Assembly (NCBI GenBank): GCA_030591105.1
Contig: JAUVBS010000015.1
Span: 1-13,092 of the forward strand
Reading direction: 5' to 3'
From: a bacterium
GTDB lineage: Bacteria > Krumholzibacteriota > Krumholzibacteriia > LZORAL124-64-63
DNA length: 13,092 bases
Position numbers and translations under genes: made by a program. This document shows positions 1 through 8,383 of the stretch, one piece after another (the first letter of the stretch is position 1; the number at the start of each line of letters is the position of its first letter). A model generated the notes under the pieces. That model searched no databases. It saw only the letters and a program-made list of their open reading frames with translations, and was not told the DNA's origin.

Positions 1-586
<586 letters not shown>

Positions 587-617
587 TGCGGCCAACCTCC
601 TGAAATGTGGGCGCCTC

Positions 618-2696
618 TTACGCTCCGACATAAAGCCGCGTGATCTCCGCGGCTATCTTTTCCGGTACCCGTTCGTACCGTTTCAACTGCATGCTGTACA
701 CGCCGCGTCCATGGGTAAGCGAGCGTAGCTCGGTGGCGTAGCCGAACATCTCGGTCAGCGGCACCTCGGCTTTGATCACCCGATCGTCGCCTACCGCGTC
801 CATGCCGATCACCTTGCCGCGCTTGGCGTTGAGGTGGCCGGTTACGTCGCCCAGATAGTCCGCCGGGGTGCGGATCTCCACGTCCATGGCCGGTTCGAGC
901 AACACCGCGCCGGCGTCGCGGGCACCGTTCCAGAGCGCTTCGGCAGCGGCGTAGGCGAAATCGGCCTCGGACGAATCGTCTTCGTCGTAGGCACCGCCGA
1001 TCAGGGTGATCGCCAGATCGGTCAAGGCATAACCAGCGAGCACGCCGGTCTCACACGCCCCTCGCACCCCCGCCTCCACGGCGGCGGTGAACTGCAGCGG
1101 GACCTCTCCCGCCGACGCCTCGTTGGCGAACGTCACGCCGGAGCCAATCTCACCGGGCTGGAGCGCCAAGCGCACCTTGGCGAAGTTGTGCTTGCCGGCC
1201 GCTTCCTTGCGATGCTCGTAGACCGACTCGACCGCCTGGGAGATCGACTCCCGGTATGCCACCTGCGGACGGCCCACATTACACGCCACGTTGAACTCAC
1301 GCTTCATGCGGTCGGTCAGGATTTCGAGGTGTAACTCACCCATGCCCCAGATCACAGTCTGTCCACTGTCCGGGTCCTTACGGATCTGGAAAGTCGGATC
1401 TTCCTCGCTGAGCGCCAACAGAGCGTCGCGCAACTTGTCCTGATCCGCCTTGGTCTTCGGCTCGACCGCCACGTAGATCACCGGGTCCGGGAAGAGCATC
1501 TCCTCGAGCAAGAGCGGGTGGTCGAGCGCCGAAAGCGTATCGCCCGTCCGGAGCTCTTTGCCGACGAGCGCCGCAATGTCGCCGCAGCGGACTTCCGTCA
1601 GTTCTTCACGCTTGTCCGCGTGCATACGCAGCAGCTTCATGACCCGCTCGCGCTTGCCGGTCGTGTTGTTCAGAACCACCTTGCCGGTCGCGACCGTGCC
1701 GCTGTAGACACGGATAAACGCGAGCTTCCCGGCAAAACTGTCGGCGAGGATCTTGAATACCAGCGCGGCGAACGGTTCGTCGTCGCTCGGCTGGCGTACC
1801 TCGTTCACTCCGGTCTTCGGGTGCGATCCGGTCACCGCGGGACGGTCCGCGGGCGACGGGAGATAGTCGACGATGCCGTCGATCAGCCGCCGGACGCCCT
1901 TGTTCTTCAACGCGGAGCCGCAGAACACCGGTACCAGATGATTCTCGATGGTCGCACGACGCAGCGCTGCGTGTAGCTGTGCGGTGTCGGGATCCCGCTC
2001 GGCGACGAAGAGTTCCATGATCTGTTCGTCGACCTCCGCGAGCGCCTCGATCAGACGTAGCCGCGCCTCGGCGGCGGCGTCGCGTAGCTCGGCCGGGATC
2101 TCCTCGGTCCGGTAACTCTGGCCGAGATCGTCCTCGTTGTCGTAGATCGCCTGCATCTCGAGTAGATCGACGACACCAACGAAGGTGTCCTCCCGCCCGA
2201 TGGGCAATTGCATCGGCACCGGCTTGGCCCCGAGCCGGTCGACCATCATCTGCACGGCGCGGCCGAAGTCTGCCCCGAGGCGATCCATCTTGTTGACGAA
2301 CGCGATGCGGGGCACTCCGTAGCGGTCGGCCTGGCGCCAGACCGTCTCCGACTGCGGTTCGACCCCACCGACGCCACAGAAAACCGCAACGGCCCCGTCG
2401 AGGACCCGCAAGCTGCGCTCGACCTCGACGGTGAAATCGACGTGGCCAGGGGTGTCGATGATGTTGATGCGATACCCCCGCCAGTAACAGGTCGTCGCAG
2501 CGCTGGTGATGGTGATCCCACGCTCGCGCTCCTGCTCCATATAGTCCATCTGGGCAGCGCCGTCGTCGACCTCGCCTGGCCGGTGCACACGCCCGGTGTA
2601 ATACAGGATCCGCTCGGTCGACGTCGTCTTACCGGCGTCGATGTGAGCCATGATCCCGATGTTCCGGACCTGTTTGATGTCGATCTCGCGAGCCAC
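618..2696 (-). CDS. fusA: Elongation factor G, with divergent domain IV tip
   Basis: EF-G is the GTPase that drives tRNA-mRNA translocation. The protein is 692 residues, the usual family length. GTPase motifs: G1 AHIDAGKT (17-24), G2 RGITI (59-63), G3 DTPGH (81-85), G4 NKMD (135-138), and a G5-type GSALKN. Domain III has [15 protein letters not shown], and domain V has [21 protein letters not shown]. Domain IV is odd: the loop usually written GGRGQYGHV reads AGKHNFAKV (500-508), and the tip motif usually SYHDVDSSE reads AYDEDDSSE, putting Asp571 where E. coli has His583. Switch I has GEVDDG where GEVHEG or GEVHDG is typical. I chose GTG at 2694-2696, giving (M)[15 protein letters not shown], because it matches the family N-terminus and has GGAG at 2706-2709. 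An in-frame ATG at 2810 would add 38 unrelated residues without a Shine-Dalgarno. It may be a canonical EF-G that has drifted or a spdEFG1-like paralogue class. Confidence 0.96.
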   Translation of the reverse strand: MAREIDIKQVRNIGIMAHIDAGKTTSTERILYYTGRVHRPGEVDDGAAQMDYMEQERERGITITSAATTCYWRGYRINIIDTPGHVDFTVEVERSLRVLDGAVAVFCGVGGVEPQSETVWRQADRYGVPRIAFVNKMDRLGADFGRAVQMMVDRLGAKPVPMQLPIGREDTFVGVVDLLEMQAIYDNEDDLGQSYRTEEIPAELRDAAAEARLRLIEALAEVDEQIMELFVAERDPDTAQLHAALRRATIENHLVPVFCGSALKNKGVRRLIDGIVDYLPSPADRPAVTGSHPKTGVNEVRQPSDDEPFAALVFKILADSFAGKLAFIRVYSGTVATGKVVLNNTTGKRERVMKLLRMHADKREELTEVRCGDIAALVGKELRTGDTLSALDHPLLLEEMLFPDPVIYVAVEPKTKADQDKLRDALLALSEEDPTFQIRKDPDSGQTVIWGMGELHLEILTDRMKREFNVACNVGRPQVAYRESISQAVESVYEHRKEAAGKHNFAKVRLALQPGEIGSGVTFANEASAGEVPLQFTAAVEAGVRGACETGVLAGYALTDLAITLIGGAYDEDDSSEADFAYAAAEALWNGARDAGAVLLEPAMDVEIRTPADYLGDVTGHLNAKRGKVIGMDAVGDDRVIKAEVPLTEMFGYATELRSLTHGRGVYSMQLKRYERVPEKIAAEITRLYVGA

Positions 2697-2705
2697 GACG
2701 ACTTT

Positions 2706-2709
2706 CTCC
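2706..2709 (-). promoter_or_regulatory. Shine-Dalgarno that sets the fusA GTG start
   Basis: GGAG lies 9 bases upstream of GTG at 2694-2696. It favours this start over the in-frame ATG at 2808-2810, which has no purine-rich sequence upstream and sits in a hairpin loop. Confidence 0.7.
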
Positions 2710-2721
2710 GCTAACGTGCGC

Positions 2722-2738
2722 GTCTGGTGTGACCAGAC
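2722..2738 (-). promoter_or_regulatory. Stem-loop upstream of fusA (7-bp stem)
   Basis: On the minus strand GTCTGGT and ACCAGAC form a perfect 7-bp stem around a 3-base loop (or 6 bp around 5 bases). It lies 12 bases 5' of the fusA Shine-Dalgarno, inside the rpsG-fusA spacer. No U-tract follows, so it is not an intrinsic terminator. A role in translation control or mRNA processing is inference. Confidence 0.45.
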
Positions 2739-2753
2739 CGAACCGTAACAACG

Positions 2754-2778
2754 CGTACAGAACCCTGCGTCCTGTACG
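2754..2778 (-). promoter_or_regulatory. Stem-loop in the rpsG-fusA spacer (7-bp stem)
   Basis: CGTACAG (2754-2760) and CTGTACG (2772-2778) are perfectly complementary and enclose an 11-base loop. This is the middle of three stem-loops in the 192-base spacer. No function can be read from sequence alone. Confidence 0.4.
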
Positions 2779-2799
2779 GAACTCTTTGCCTCTAGCCCC

Positions 2800-2815
2800 G
2801 GCAAATCCATTTGCC
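2800..2815 (-). promoter_or_regulatory. Stem-loop in the rpsG-fusA spacer (6-bp stem, tetraloop)
   Basis: GGCAAA and TTTGCC form a perfect 6-bp stem around TGGA on the minus strand. The ATG that would open a longer fusA frame (2808-2810) spans the stem-loop junction, which argues against its use as a start. From here to the rpsG stop (2816-2888) I see no further gene or convincing promoter. Confidence 0.4.
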
Positions 2816-2888
2816 AGAACGTAATCAGGCTATGCGAATGTGTGATCCTTCAGTTGTGCTGGCGCTACTGGTTGAACGAGAGGGACCA

Positions 2889-3359
2889 TTACCAACGGCA
2901 GTGGGCGAACGCCTTGTTCGCATCAGCCATTCGGTGGGTATCTTCGCGCTTCTTGATAGACGGTCCTTCGTTCTTGCTCGCCATGATCAACTCAGCGGCC
3001 AGGCGCTCCGAGAAGGTGCGCTCGGGCCGGCTACGGGCGAAGCTGATGAGCCACCGCATACCCAGCTGGGTCCGCCGCTCGGGCCGGACCTCGACCGGGA
3101 CCTGGTAGGTGGCGCCACCGATCCGCCGCGATTTCACTTCGAGGCTCGGCTTGACGTTGTTCAAGGCCTGGCGGAAGACATCGATGCCTTCCTGCGAGGT
3201 TTTCTCCTTGATCGAGTCGAAAGCATCGTAGACCGCTCGCTCCGCCACACTCTTCTTACCCCGCACCATGACGTTATGGATGAACTTCGACACGACGACA
3301 TCGCCGTATCGGGGGTCGGGAATAACCTTGCGCCGTTCTGGTGGTCTACGCCTCGCCAT
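2889..3359 (-). CDS. rpsG: 30S ribosomal protein S7
   Basis: S7 is a primary 16S rRNA-binding protein that nucleates assembly of the 30S head and contacts mRNA and tRNA near the E site. The protein is 156 residues, the standard length without the C-terminal extension of E. coli K-12. Family hallmarks: N-terminal [20 protein letters not shown], then [35 protein letters not shown], and a C-terminus [15 protein letters not shown] chose ATG at 3357-3359 because it gives the canonical N-terminus and has AAGGAG at 3365-3370, 5 bases upstream; the longer frame to 3428 adds 23 unrelated residues. It lies 125 bases after rpsL. In E. coli S7 represses its own operon by binding the rpsL-rpsG spacer, and this spacer is also highly structured. 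Nothing in the protein looks abnormal. Confidence 0.98.
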   Translation of the reverse strand: MARRRPPERRKVIPDPRYGDVVVSKFIHNVMVRGKKSVAERAVYDAFDSIKEKTSQEGIDVFRQALNNVKPSLEVKSRRIGGATYQVPVEVRPERRTQLGMRWLISFARSRPERTFSERLAAELIMASKNEGPSIKKREDTHRMADANKAFAHCRW

Positions 3360-3370
3360 CTTGACTCCTT

Positions 3371-3387
3371 GGCGGGCCGTGCCCGCC
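3371..3387 (-). promoter_or_regulatory. Stem-loop abutting the rpsG Shine-Dalgarno
   Basis: GGCGGGC and GCCCGCC form a perfect 7-bp GC stem with loop ACG on the minus strand. Its 3' edge (3371) touches the AAGGAG at 3365-3370, so folding or protein binding here could affect ribosome access to rpsG. It is the last of three hairpins in the rpsL-rpsG spacer and a candidate part of an S7 autoregulatory site (inference from the E. coli precedent). Confidence 0.5.
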
Positions 3388-3393
3388 TGCTCA

Positions 3394-3414
3394 CCGCCCC
3401 CTAGTGGGAGGCGG
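3394..3414 (-). promoter_or_regulatory. Stem-loop in the rpsL-rpsG spacer (8 bp, one bulge)
   Basis: On the minus strand CCGCC-T-CCC pairs with GGGGGCGG, giving eight GC pairs, a one-base bulge and loop ACTA. It is the middle of three adjacent hairpins. There is no downstream U-tract. Confidence 0.4.
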
Positions 3415-3423
3415 ATTCTCTCG

Positions 3424-3440
3424 CGCACCGTCGCGGTGCG
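3424..3440 (-). promoter_or_regulatory. Stem-loop in the rpsL-rpsG spacer (7-bp stem)
   Basis: CGCACCG and CGGTGCG are perfect complements around a 3-base loop, and form the first hairpin after the rpsL stop (44 bases downstream). With the two hairpins at 3394-3414 and 3371-3387 it makes a compact structured block ending at the rpsG Shine-Dalgarno. Confidence 0.4.
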
Positions 3441-3484
3441 ATTCTATGCCGTACGCTGCCCCGTGGTCACATCTGCTCGGGACG

Positions 3485-3859
3485 CTACCTCTTGGGGCGC
3501 TTGGCGCCGTACTTCGAGCGGCCCTGGCGCCGATCATCGACCCCGGAAGCGTCCTGGGTCCCACGGATGATGTGGTACCGCACGCCCGGTAGGTCCTTGA
3601 CCCGACCACCCCGCACCAGCACGATGCTGTGCTCCTGGAGGTTGTGGCCTTCGCCGGGGATGTAAGCCGTCACCTCGATGCCGTTGGTCAACCGGACACG
3701 GGCGATCTTGCGCAGCGCAGAGTTGGGCTTCTTGGGCGTCTGCGTGTACACGCGCGTGCAAACGCCTTTGCGTTGAGGGCAGGCCTGCAACGCGGGGCAC
3801 TTGCTCTTCTGCTTCTGCGACTTACGGCCCTTGCGGACCAGCTGGTTCAGCGTCGGCAA
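3485..3859 (-). CDS. rpsL: 30S ribosomal protein S12
   Basis: S12 is the decoding-centre protein of the 30S subunit and the streptomycin target. The protein is 124 residues, the same as E. coli, and aligns without gaps. Landmarks: [32 protein letters not shown] with Lys43, [20 protein letters not shown] with Lys88 and Asp89 (the usual methylthiolation site of RimO), and a basic tail KYGAKRPKR. Lys43 and Lys88 are the streptomycin-sensitive residues. The start is TTG at 3857-3859, which gives the canonical MPT N-terminus and has GGGAG (3868-3872) 8 bases upstream. The longer alternative, TTG at 3874, would overlap that Shine-Dalgarno and add five unrelated residues. It is the first gene of the str block, behind its own promoter-like sequence at 3997-4025. 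Confidence 0.98.
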   Translation of the reverse strand: MPTLNQLVRKGRKSQKQKSKCPALQACPQRKGVCTRVYTQTPKKPNSALRKIARVRLTNGIEVTAYIPGEGHNLQEHSIVLVRGGRVKDLPGVRYHIIRGTQDASGVDDRRQGRSKYGAKRPKR

Positions 3860-3867
3860 CTCGGCTT

Positions 3868-3872
3868 CTCCC
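3868..3872 (-). promoter_or_regulatory. Shine-Dalgarno that sets the rpsL TTG start
   Basis: GGGAG lies 8 bases upstream of TTG 3857-3859. The competing in-frame TTG at 3872-3874 overlaps this site and has no Shine-Dalgarno of its own, so the shorter protein is favoured. Confidence 0.75.
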
Positions 3873-3873
3873 A

Positions 3874-3906
3874 AATCTGAGGCTAATCTGAAGCTAATCT
3901 GAAGCT
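3874..3906 (-). repeat. Three tandem copies of an 11-bp unit in the rpsL leader
   Basis: On the plus strand the unit is AATCTGARGCT: copies at 3874-3884 (AATCTGAGGCT), 3885-3895 and 3896-3906 (both AATCTGAAGCT). Only one base differs between copies. On the transcribed strand the unit reads AGCTTCAGATT. The array lies in the rpsL 5' leader and ends 1-2 bases before the Shine-Dalgarno. The period is close to one helical turn of DNA. It could be a slippage product or a repeated protein or RNA binding site; sequence alone does not decide. Confidence 0.85.
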
Positions 3907-3962
3907 ACCCGAGACTGGGGTAATTCCAGCCTTCACTAGCACTTTATAACCTAGGCAACATG

Positions 3963-3985
3963 GCGGCAGCCCACACGGCTGCCGC
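3963..3985 (-). promoter_or_regulatory. Leader stem-loop of the str transcript (9-bp stem)
   Basis: GCGGCAGCC and GGCTGCCGC form a perfect 9-bp GC-rich stem around GTGTG on the minus strand. It begins within a few bases of the transcription start predicted from the promoter at 3997-4025, so it would cap the 5' end of the mRNA. No U-tract follows. A stabilising 5' hairpin or a regulatory leader element are both plausible. Confidence 0.55.
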
Positions 3986-3996
3986 ACGAACGAGCA

Positions 3997-4025
3997 ATAT
4001 TACATGCGTCCCTTGGTCTTGTCAA
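3997..4025 (-). promoter_or_regulatory. Sigma70-type promoter for rpsL-rpsG-fusA-tuf
   Basis: On the minus strand there is a consensus -35 box TTGACA (4020-4025), an optimal 17-base spacer (4003-4019) and a -10 box TAATAT (3997-4002, 4 of 6 consensus positions). The predicted start is near 3990, giving a leader of about 130 bases before rpsL. It sits 75 bases after the rpoC stop. The local drop in GC and the position at the rpoC-str junction support a real promoter. Upstream to the rpoC stop (4026-4100) I see no strong intrinsic terminator, so read-through from rpoC is possible. Confidence 0.72.
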
Positions 4026-4100
4026 GGGCCAGCGGTCGTTTTCCGCCCTAAAATCGTACCCGGGCCGCATTTTTCCGGATCTCGGGGCCACGCGGCGCGA

Positions 4101-7100
4101 TTACTCGGCCACCGCTTCGGCCACGCCGCCGCCGGCTGCCACCACCGTCGCGTCGACGGTCGCCTGCTCGGCCGCTAGCTCGAGCTGCTCGATGGCCTCC
4201 TCGATCATTTCATCGTCCGCTTCGGGGTCTTCGACCGCCAGATTCCTGAACTGCGTCAGACCGGTACCCGCGGAGATCAAGTGCCCCATGATCACGTTTT
4301 CCTTCAGGCTGCGCAACTCGTCCCGCTTGCTCCGCGTCGCCGCGTCGGTCAAGACGCGGGTCGTCTCCTGGAAGCTCGCCGCGCTGATGAAGCTGTCGGT
4401 GGTCAAGCTCGTCTTGGTGATGCCCAGGAGCAGCGGTTCGAACGTCGCCGGCTCGAGCTCGGGTTCACCCGTTTCGCGTAGATCGACGTTGCGGCGCATG
4501 ACCACCTCGTTGGCCTCTTCGACCGCGATCTTCGGTACTTGCTCCCCCTCGAGGAATTGCGTATCGCCCGGGTTGAGGATCTGGACCTTCAGCAGCATAC
4601 GCGAGACGATCACCTCGATGTGCTTGTCGTGGATCTTCACCCCCTGCAGACGATAGACCTCCTGGATGGCGTTCACCAGGTAGGTTTGCACCGCACTGAC
4701 GCCCTTGATCGCCAGGATGTCCATGGGGTTGATCGGCCCCTCGGTCAACCGGTCGTCGGCAACGACGCGCTCACCTTCGTAGGTGCGTACGTGCTTGCCG
4801 TGGGGGATCAGATACTCCTTCTCGACTTCGCCCTCGCCAACGACCATGACCCGGCGCAGGCCGCGTGTGGTGCCGCGGAATTCGACCACGCCGTCGATCT
4901 CGGTCACCGTGGCCGATTCTCGCGGCCGCCGCGCCTCGAACAGCTCGGCTACGCGCGGCAGACCACCGGTGATGTCGCCGGACTGAGCCACTTCGCGCGG
5001 AATCTTTGCCAGCTGAATGCCGGGCCTGACCTTGGCCCCGTCGGCCACCAGCAGAAACGCCCCGGTGGGGATGATGTACTCGGCGAGTTTACGGCCGGTC
5101 TTGGCGCTCACGACGCGGATCGCCGGATGGATCGTCTTGTCCACCGGCTCGGTGATGACCGGCTGCTTCATACGGGTTTTCTCGTCGAGGTCGACCGAGA
5201 GCGATACGCCCTCGATGATATCGACGAAGGAGATGAGACCGTCCTTCTCGCTCAGGATGAAGTCGGCGTGCGGATCCCACTCGAAAACTGGATCGCCCGC
5301 CTTGATCTTCTGGTTGTTCTTGACCTTCACGGCCGAACCGTACGGCAGCGCCATGTGGCTACGCGTGACGCCGGTATCGAGCACCAGGCTCAACTCCCCC
5401 TTGCGGCCGATGGAGATCATCTGACCGCCGGTACGCTTGACCAGTTTGACCTCCGGGCTGAAGACGATCTTGCCGTTGGCGGCCGCCACCTTGATGTTCT
5501 GCTCGACGATGCGGCTGGCGGTGCCGCCGATGTGGAAGGTCCGCAGGGTCAACTGCGTACCGGGCTCGCCGATCGACTGGGCGGCGATCACACCCACCGG
5601 CTCGCCGATGTCGACCAGCTTGTTCTCGGCCAGGTTGTAGCCGTAGCAGAGGGCGCAGACACCGTGTTTGTTGCGACAGGTCAGCACCGAACGGACGATT
5701 ACCGACTGGATGCCCACCGCCTCGATCTTCTCTGCGGTCTCGCGGTCGATCAACTCGCCGGCCTCGAGGATCGTCTCGCCCATACCGTCGATCACGTCTT
5801 CGGCCGTCGTCCGGCCGACGATACGTTCGGACAACGTTTCGATGGTCTTTTCGCCCTCCTTGAGCACCTCGACCTCGATACCCATCAGGGTGCCGCAGTC
5901 GGGCTCGGCGGTGACGATATCCTGGGCGACATCGACCAGCCGGCGCGTCAGATACCCGGCGTCGGCAGTTTTCAAGGCTGTGTCGGCCAGACCCTTACGC
6001 GCGCCGTGAGTCGAGATGAAGTACTCGAGCATCGTCAATCCCTCGCGGAAGTTGGCGATGATCGGTTGCTCGATGATCTCACCGAACCCACCGGTGATCT
6101 TCTTCTGCGGCTTGGCCATCAGGCCACGCATACCGGCTAGCTGCTTGATCTGATCGGCCGAACCACGGGCGCCCGAGGCGTTCATCATGAACACCGGATT
6201 GAAACCCTGGTCGTCCTCGGCCAGGTGGTCGAACATGCGGTCGCGGACCTCGTTGGTCACCTGCGTCCACTTGTCGATCACCTTGTTGTAACGCTCGCGG
6301 TTGGTGATGATGCCCTTGCGATGCTTCTCGACGATACCGCCGACGACCTTCTGCGCCGCGGCGATGATGTCCTTCTTCTCGGGCGGGATGATGATGTCGT
6401 CGATCCCGATGGAGATACCGCCTTCGGTGGCGTGGTAGAAGCCCAGCTCCTTGAGCCGATCCAAGAACAGCATACACTCGGTCACACCGAGCTGGTGGTA
6501 GACCTTGCCGACGATCTTCGCGAGCGGCTTCTTGCCCAGCGGCTGGTTCACGTAGTCGATCCCCTCGGGCAAGATTCGGTTGAACAGCAACCGGCCCGGG
6601 GTGGTCTCGATCAGGCCGGCGTCACCGAACCGGACCCGGATCAGAGCGTGCTTGCCGACGATGCCGGCCTCGAACGCTGCGATGGCGTCGTCCGCATTGG
6701 TGAACGCCTTGCCCTCACCGACATCGCCCGGTCGATCGAGGGTCAGGTAGTAGCAACCGAGCACCATGTCCTGGCTCGGTGTGGCCACCGGTTCGCCGCT
6801 CGCCGGCGAGAGAATATTCAACGGCGAGAGCATCAAGAGCCGCGCTTCGAGCTGCGCCTCGTAGCCCAGCGGGACATGGACCGCCATCTGATCGCCGTCG
6901 AAGTCGGCGTTAAACGCGGTACAGGTCAGCGGGTGGATACGGATCGCCTTGCCCTCGATCAACACCGGCTCGAACGCCTGGATGCCGAGGCGGTGCAGGG
7001 TCGGGGCGCGGTTCAGAAGCACCGGGTGATCCTTGATGATCTCCTCGAGGATGTCCCAGACCTCGGGACGTTCCTGCTCGACCAGCTTCTTCGCGCTCTT

Positions 7101-8279
7101 GACGGTCTGAACGTACCCCTTCTCCTCGAGCTTGCGGATGATGAACGGTTTGAACAGCTCGAGGGCCATGCTCTTGGGCAGCCCGCACTGGTAGAGCTTC
7201 AGCTCCGGGCCGATGACGATCACCGAACGGCCCGAGTAATCGACGCGCTTACCAAGCAGATTCTGCCGGAAGCGACCCTTCTTACCCTTGATCATGTCGC
7301 TGAGCGACTTGAGGGGACGGTTGCCCTGGCCCTTGACCGCCCGCGAACGCCGCCCGTTGTCGAACAGCGCGTCGACCGCCTCCTGGAGCATCCGCTTCTC
7401 GTTGCGCAGGATCACACCCGGCGCCTTGATCTCGATCAGCTTCTTCAAGCGGTTGTTGCGGTTGATCACGCGCCGGTACAGGTCGTTCAGGTCGCTGGTC
7501 GCAAACCGGCCGCCATCGAGCGGCACCAACGGGCGCAGATCCGGCGGTAGCACCGGCACGCAGTCGAGGATCATCCACTCCGCGCGGTTGTTGGAATTGC
7601 GCAGGGCGTCGATCACTTTCAGCCGCTTCAGGACGCTCTTCTTGCGCTGGACCGAGGTCTCGGTCTTGGCCTGGGCCCGTAGCTCGTGGTCGAGGGTGGG
7701 CAGGTCCAGTTGGGCGAGCAGCTTGCGTATCGCGTCGGCGCCCATGTCCATCTCGCACTCCCAGTCGGGGTGCTCTTCTTTGTACTCCCACCACTCTTCG
7801 TCGCTGACGATCTCACCGACTTTGAGCTCGGTGTTTCCCGGGTCGATGACGACGCTGGACTCGTAGTAAAGAACGCGCTCGAGGTCCTTGACCTTCATGG
7901 CCAGCAGCTGGCCGATGCGGCTCGGCAGCCCCTTGAAGAACCAGATGTGAGCGATGGGGACTGCGAGTTCGATGTGCCCGAGGCGCTCACGCCGCACCTT
8001 GCTCTGTGTGACCTCGACACCGCACTTGTCGCAGACGATCCCCCGGAAGCGGATGCGCTTGTACTTGCCGCAATTGCACTCCCAGTCCTTGACCGGACCG
8101 AAGATGCGCTCGCAGAACAGCCCATCTTTCTCCGGTTTGAAGGTCCGGTAGTTGATCGTCTCCGGCTTGGTTACTTCGCCGTAGCTCCACGAACGGATCG
8201 TGTCGGGCGAAGCGAGCTGGATCAGGATCGCACTGCAACCGGCTGCCTTGCTCTCTTCTCTTTGCCTCAGTCCCAGCAT
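4101..8279 (-). CDS. rpoC: DNA-directed RNA polymerase beta' subunit
   Basis: Beta' forms one pincer of RNA polymerase and carries the catalytic magnesium. The protein is 1392 residues, close to E. coli (1407). In order: zinc site 1 with Cys68, Cys70, Cys83 and Cys86 (CNCGKYKR...CDKCG); rudder and coiled-coil region; active-site NADFDGD at 457-463; secondary-channel and bridge-helix region ([20 protein letters not shown]); zinc site 2 with Cys795, Cys868, Cys875 and Cys878 ([11 protein letters not shown]); trigger loop [16 protein letters not shown]; and an Ala/Val-rich tail ending [10 protein letters not shown]. All metal ligands are present. ATG at 8277-8279 was chosen because AGGAGG (8286-8291) lies 6 bases upstream; a longer frame from TTG at 8306 adds nine residues that would swallow this site. 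The N-terminal region resembles PVC/FCB-group sequences more than proteobacterial ones. It follows rpoB by about 100 bases. Confidence 0.99.
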   Translation of the reverse strand: MLGLRQREESKAAGCSAILIQLASPDTIRSWSYGEVTKPETINYRTFKPEKDGLFCERIFGPVKDWECNCGKYKRIRFRGIVCDKCGVEVTQSKVRRERLGHIELAVPIAHIWFFKGLPSRIGQLLAMKVKDLERVLYYESSVVIDPGNTELKVGEIVSDEEWWEYKEEHPDWECEMDMGADAIRKLLAQLDLPTLDHELRAQAKTETSVQRKKSVLKRLKVIDALRNSNNRAEWMILDCVPVLPPDLRPLVPLDGGRFATSDLNDLYRRVINRNNRLKKLIEIKAPGVILRNEKRMLQEAVDALFDNGRRSRAVKGQGNRPLKSLSDMIKGKKGRFRQNLLGKRVDYSGRSVIVIGPELKLYQCGLPKSMALELFKPFIIRKLEEKGYVQTVKSAKKLVEQERPEVWDILEEIIKDHPVLLNRAPTLHRLGIQAFEPVLIEGKAIRIHPLTCTAFNADFDGDQMAVHVPLGYEAQLEARLLMLSPLNILSPASGEPVATPSQDMVLGCYYLTLDRPGDVGEGKAFTNADDAIAAFEAGIVGKHALIRVRFGDAGLIETTPGRLLFNRILPEGIDYVNQPLGKKPLAKIVGKVYHQLGVTECMLFLDRLKELGFYHATEGGISIGIDDIIIPPEKKDIIAAAQKVVGGIVEKHRKGIITNRERYNKVIDKWTQVTNEVRDRMFDHLAEDDQGFNPVFMMNASGARGSADQIKQLAGMRGLMAKPQKKITGGFGEIIEQPIIANFREGLTMLEYFISTHGARKGLADTALKTADAGYLTRRLVDVAQDIVTAEPDCGTLMGIEVEVLKEGEKTIETLSERIVGRTTAEDVIDGMGETILEAGELIDRETAEKIEAVGIQSVIVRSVLTCRNKHGVCALCYGYNLAENKLVDIGEPVGVIAAQSIGEPGTQLTLRTFHIGGTASRIVEQNIKVAAANGKIVFSPEVKLVKRTGGQMISIGRKGELSLVLDTGVTRSHMALPYGSAVKVKNNQKIKAGDPVFEWDPHADFILSEKDGLISFVDIIEGVSLSVDLDEKTRMKQPVITEPVDKTIHPAIRVVSAKTGRKLAEYIIPTGAFLLVADGAKVRPGIQLAKIPREVAQSGDITGGLPRVAELFEARRPRESATVTEIDGVVEFRGTTRGLRRVMVVGEGEVEKEYLIPHGKHVRTYEGERVVADDRLTEGPINPMDILAIKGVSAVQTYLVNAIQEVYRLQGVKIHDKHIEVIVSRMLLKVQILNPGDTQFLEGEQVPKIAVEEANEVVMRRNVDLRETGEPELEPATFEPLLLGITKTSLTTDSFISAASFQETTRVLTDAATRSKRDELRSLKENVIMGHLISAGTGLTQFRNLAVEDPEADDEMIEEAIEQLELAAEQATVDATVVAAGGGVAEAVAE

Positions 8280-8295
8280 TCGTTTCCTCCTGGCA

Positions 8296-8316
8296 GTCCC
8301 GGCCAACGACCGGGAC
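8296..8316 (-). promoter_or_regulatory. Stem-loop just upstream of the rpoC Shine-Dalgarno
   Basis: GTCCCGG (8310-8316 on the minus strand) and CCGGGAC (8296-8302) form a perfect 7-bp stem around a 7-base loop. It ends 4 bases before the AGGAGG of rpoC. It could tune rpoC translation or mark a processing site; no terminator U-tract is present. Confidence 0.5.
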
Positions 8317-8361
8317 GGGAGAATATCAGCGGGCCCTTGCGGGCGAGATTTCCAATCCTAC

Positions 8362-8379
8362 GCACGGGGTCGACCGTGC
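8362..8379 (-). promoter_or_regulatory. Stem-loop just after the rpoB stop codon
   Basis: GCACGG and CCGTGC form a perfect 6-bp stem with a 6-base loop, starting 4 bases after the rpoB TAG. A shorter GCCC-GCAA-GGGC hairpin with a GNRA-type loop lies between it and the rpoC-proximal stem (8333-8344). The whole rpoB-rpoC spacer is therefore structured. Confidence 0.4.
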
Positions 8380-8383
8380 ACAA

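Noticed and set aside
2697..2810. Extended fusA start at ATG 2808-2810 (38 extra residues)
   Set aside because: No Shine-Dalgarno upstream, the ATG overlaps a hairpin, and the extra residues do not match EF-G; GTG at 2694-2696 gives the family N-terminus and length.
3943..3948. Second -10 box TATAAA in the rpsL leader
   Set aside because: No acceptable -35 box at 16-18 bases upstream and no extended -10; the TTGACA/TAATAT promoter upstream is far better.
3944..3961. Five-codon upstream reading frame (ATG TTG CCT AGG TTA TAA) in the rpsL leader
   Set aside because: No Shine-Dalgarno precedes it and so short a frame is expected by chance.
4050..4080. Possible intrinsic terminator after rpoC
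   Set aside because: A 6-bp stem (4058-4063 with 4075-4080, one G-U) with an 11-base loop is followed, three bases later, by only four U residues. Too weak to call.
4539..6140. 533-residue open frame on the plus strand, antisense to rpoC
   Set aside because: It lies wholly inside rpoC, has no recognisable domain, and shows the His/Asp/Leu/Arg-rich composition typical of antisense frames over GC-rich genes.
6225..7550. 441-residue plus-strand open frame antisense to rpoC
   Set aside because: Same low-complexity, antisense composition; the opposite strand encodes conserved RpoC including the NADFDGD active site.
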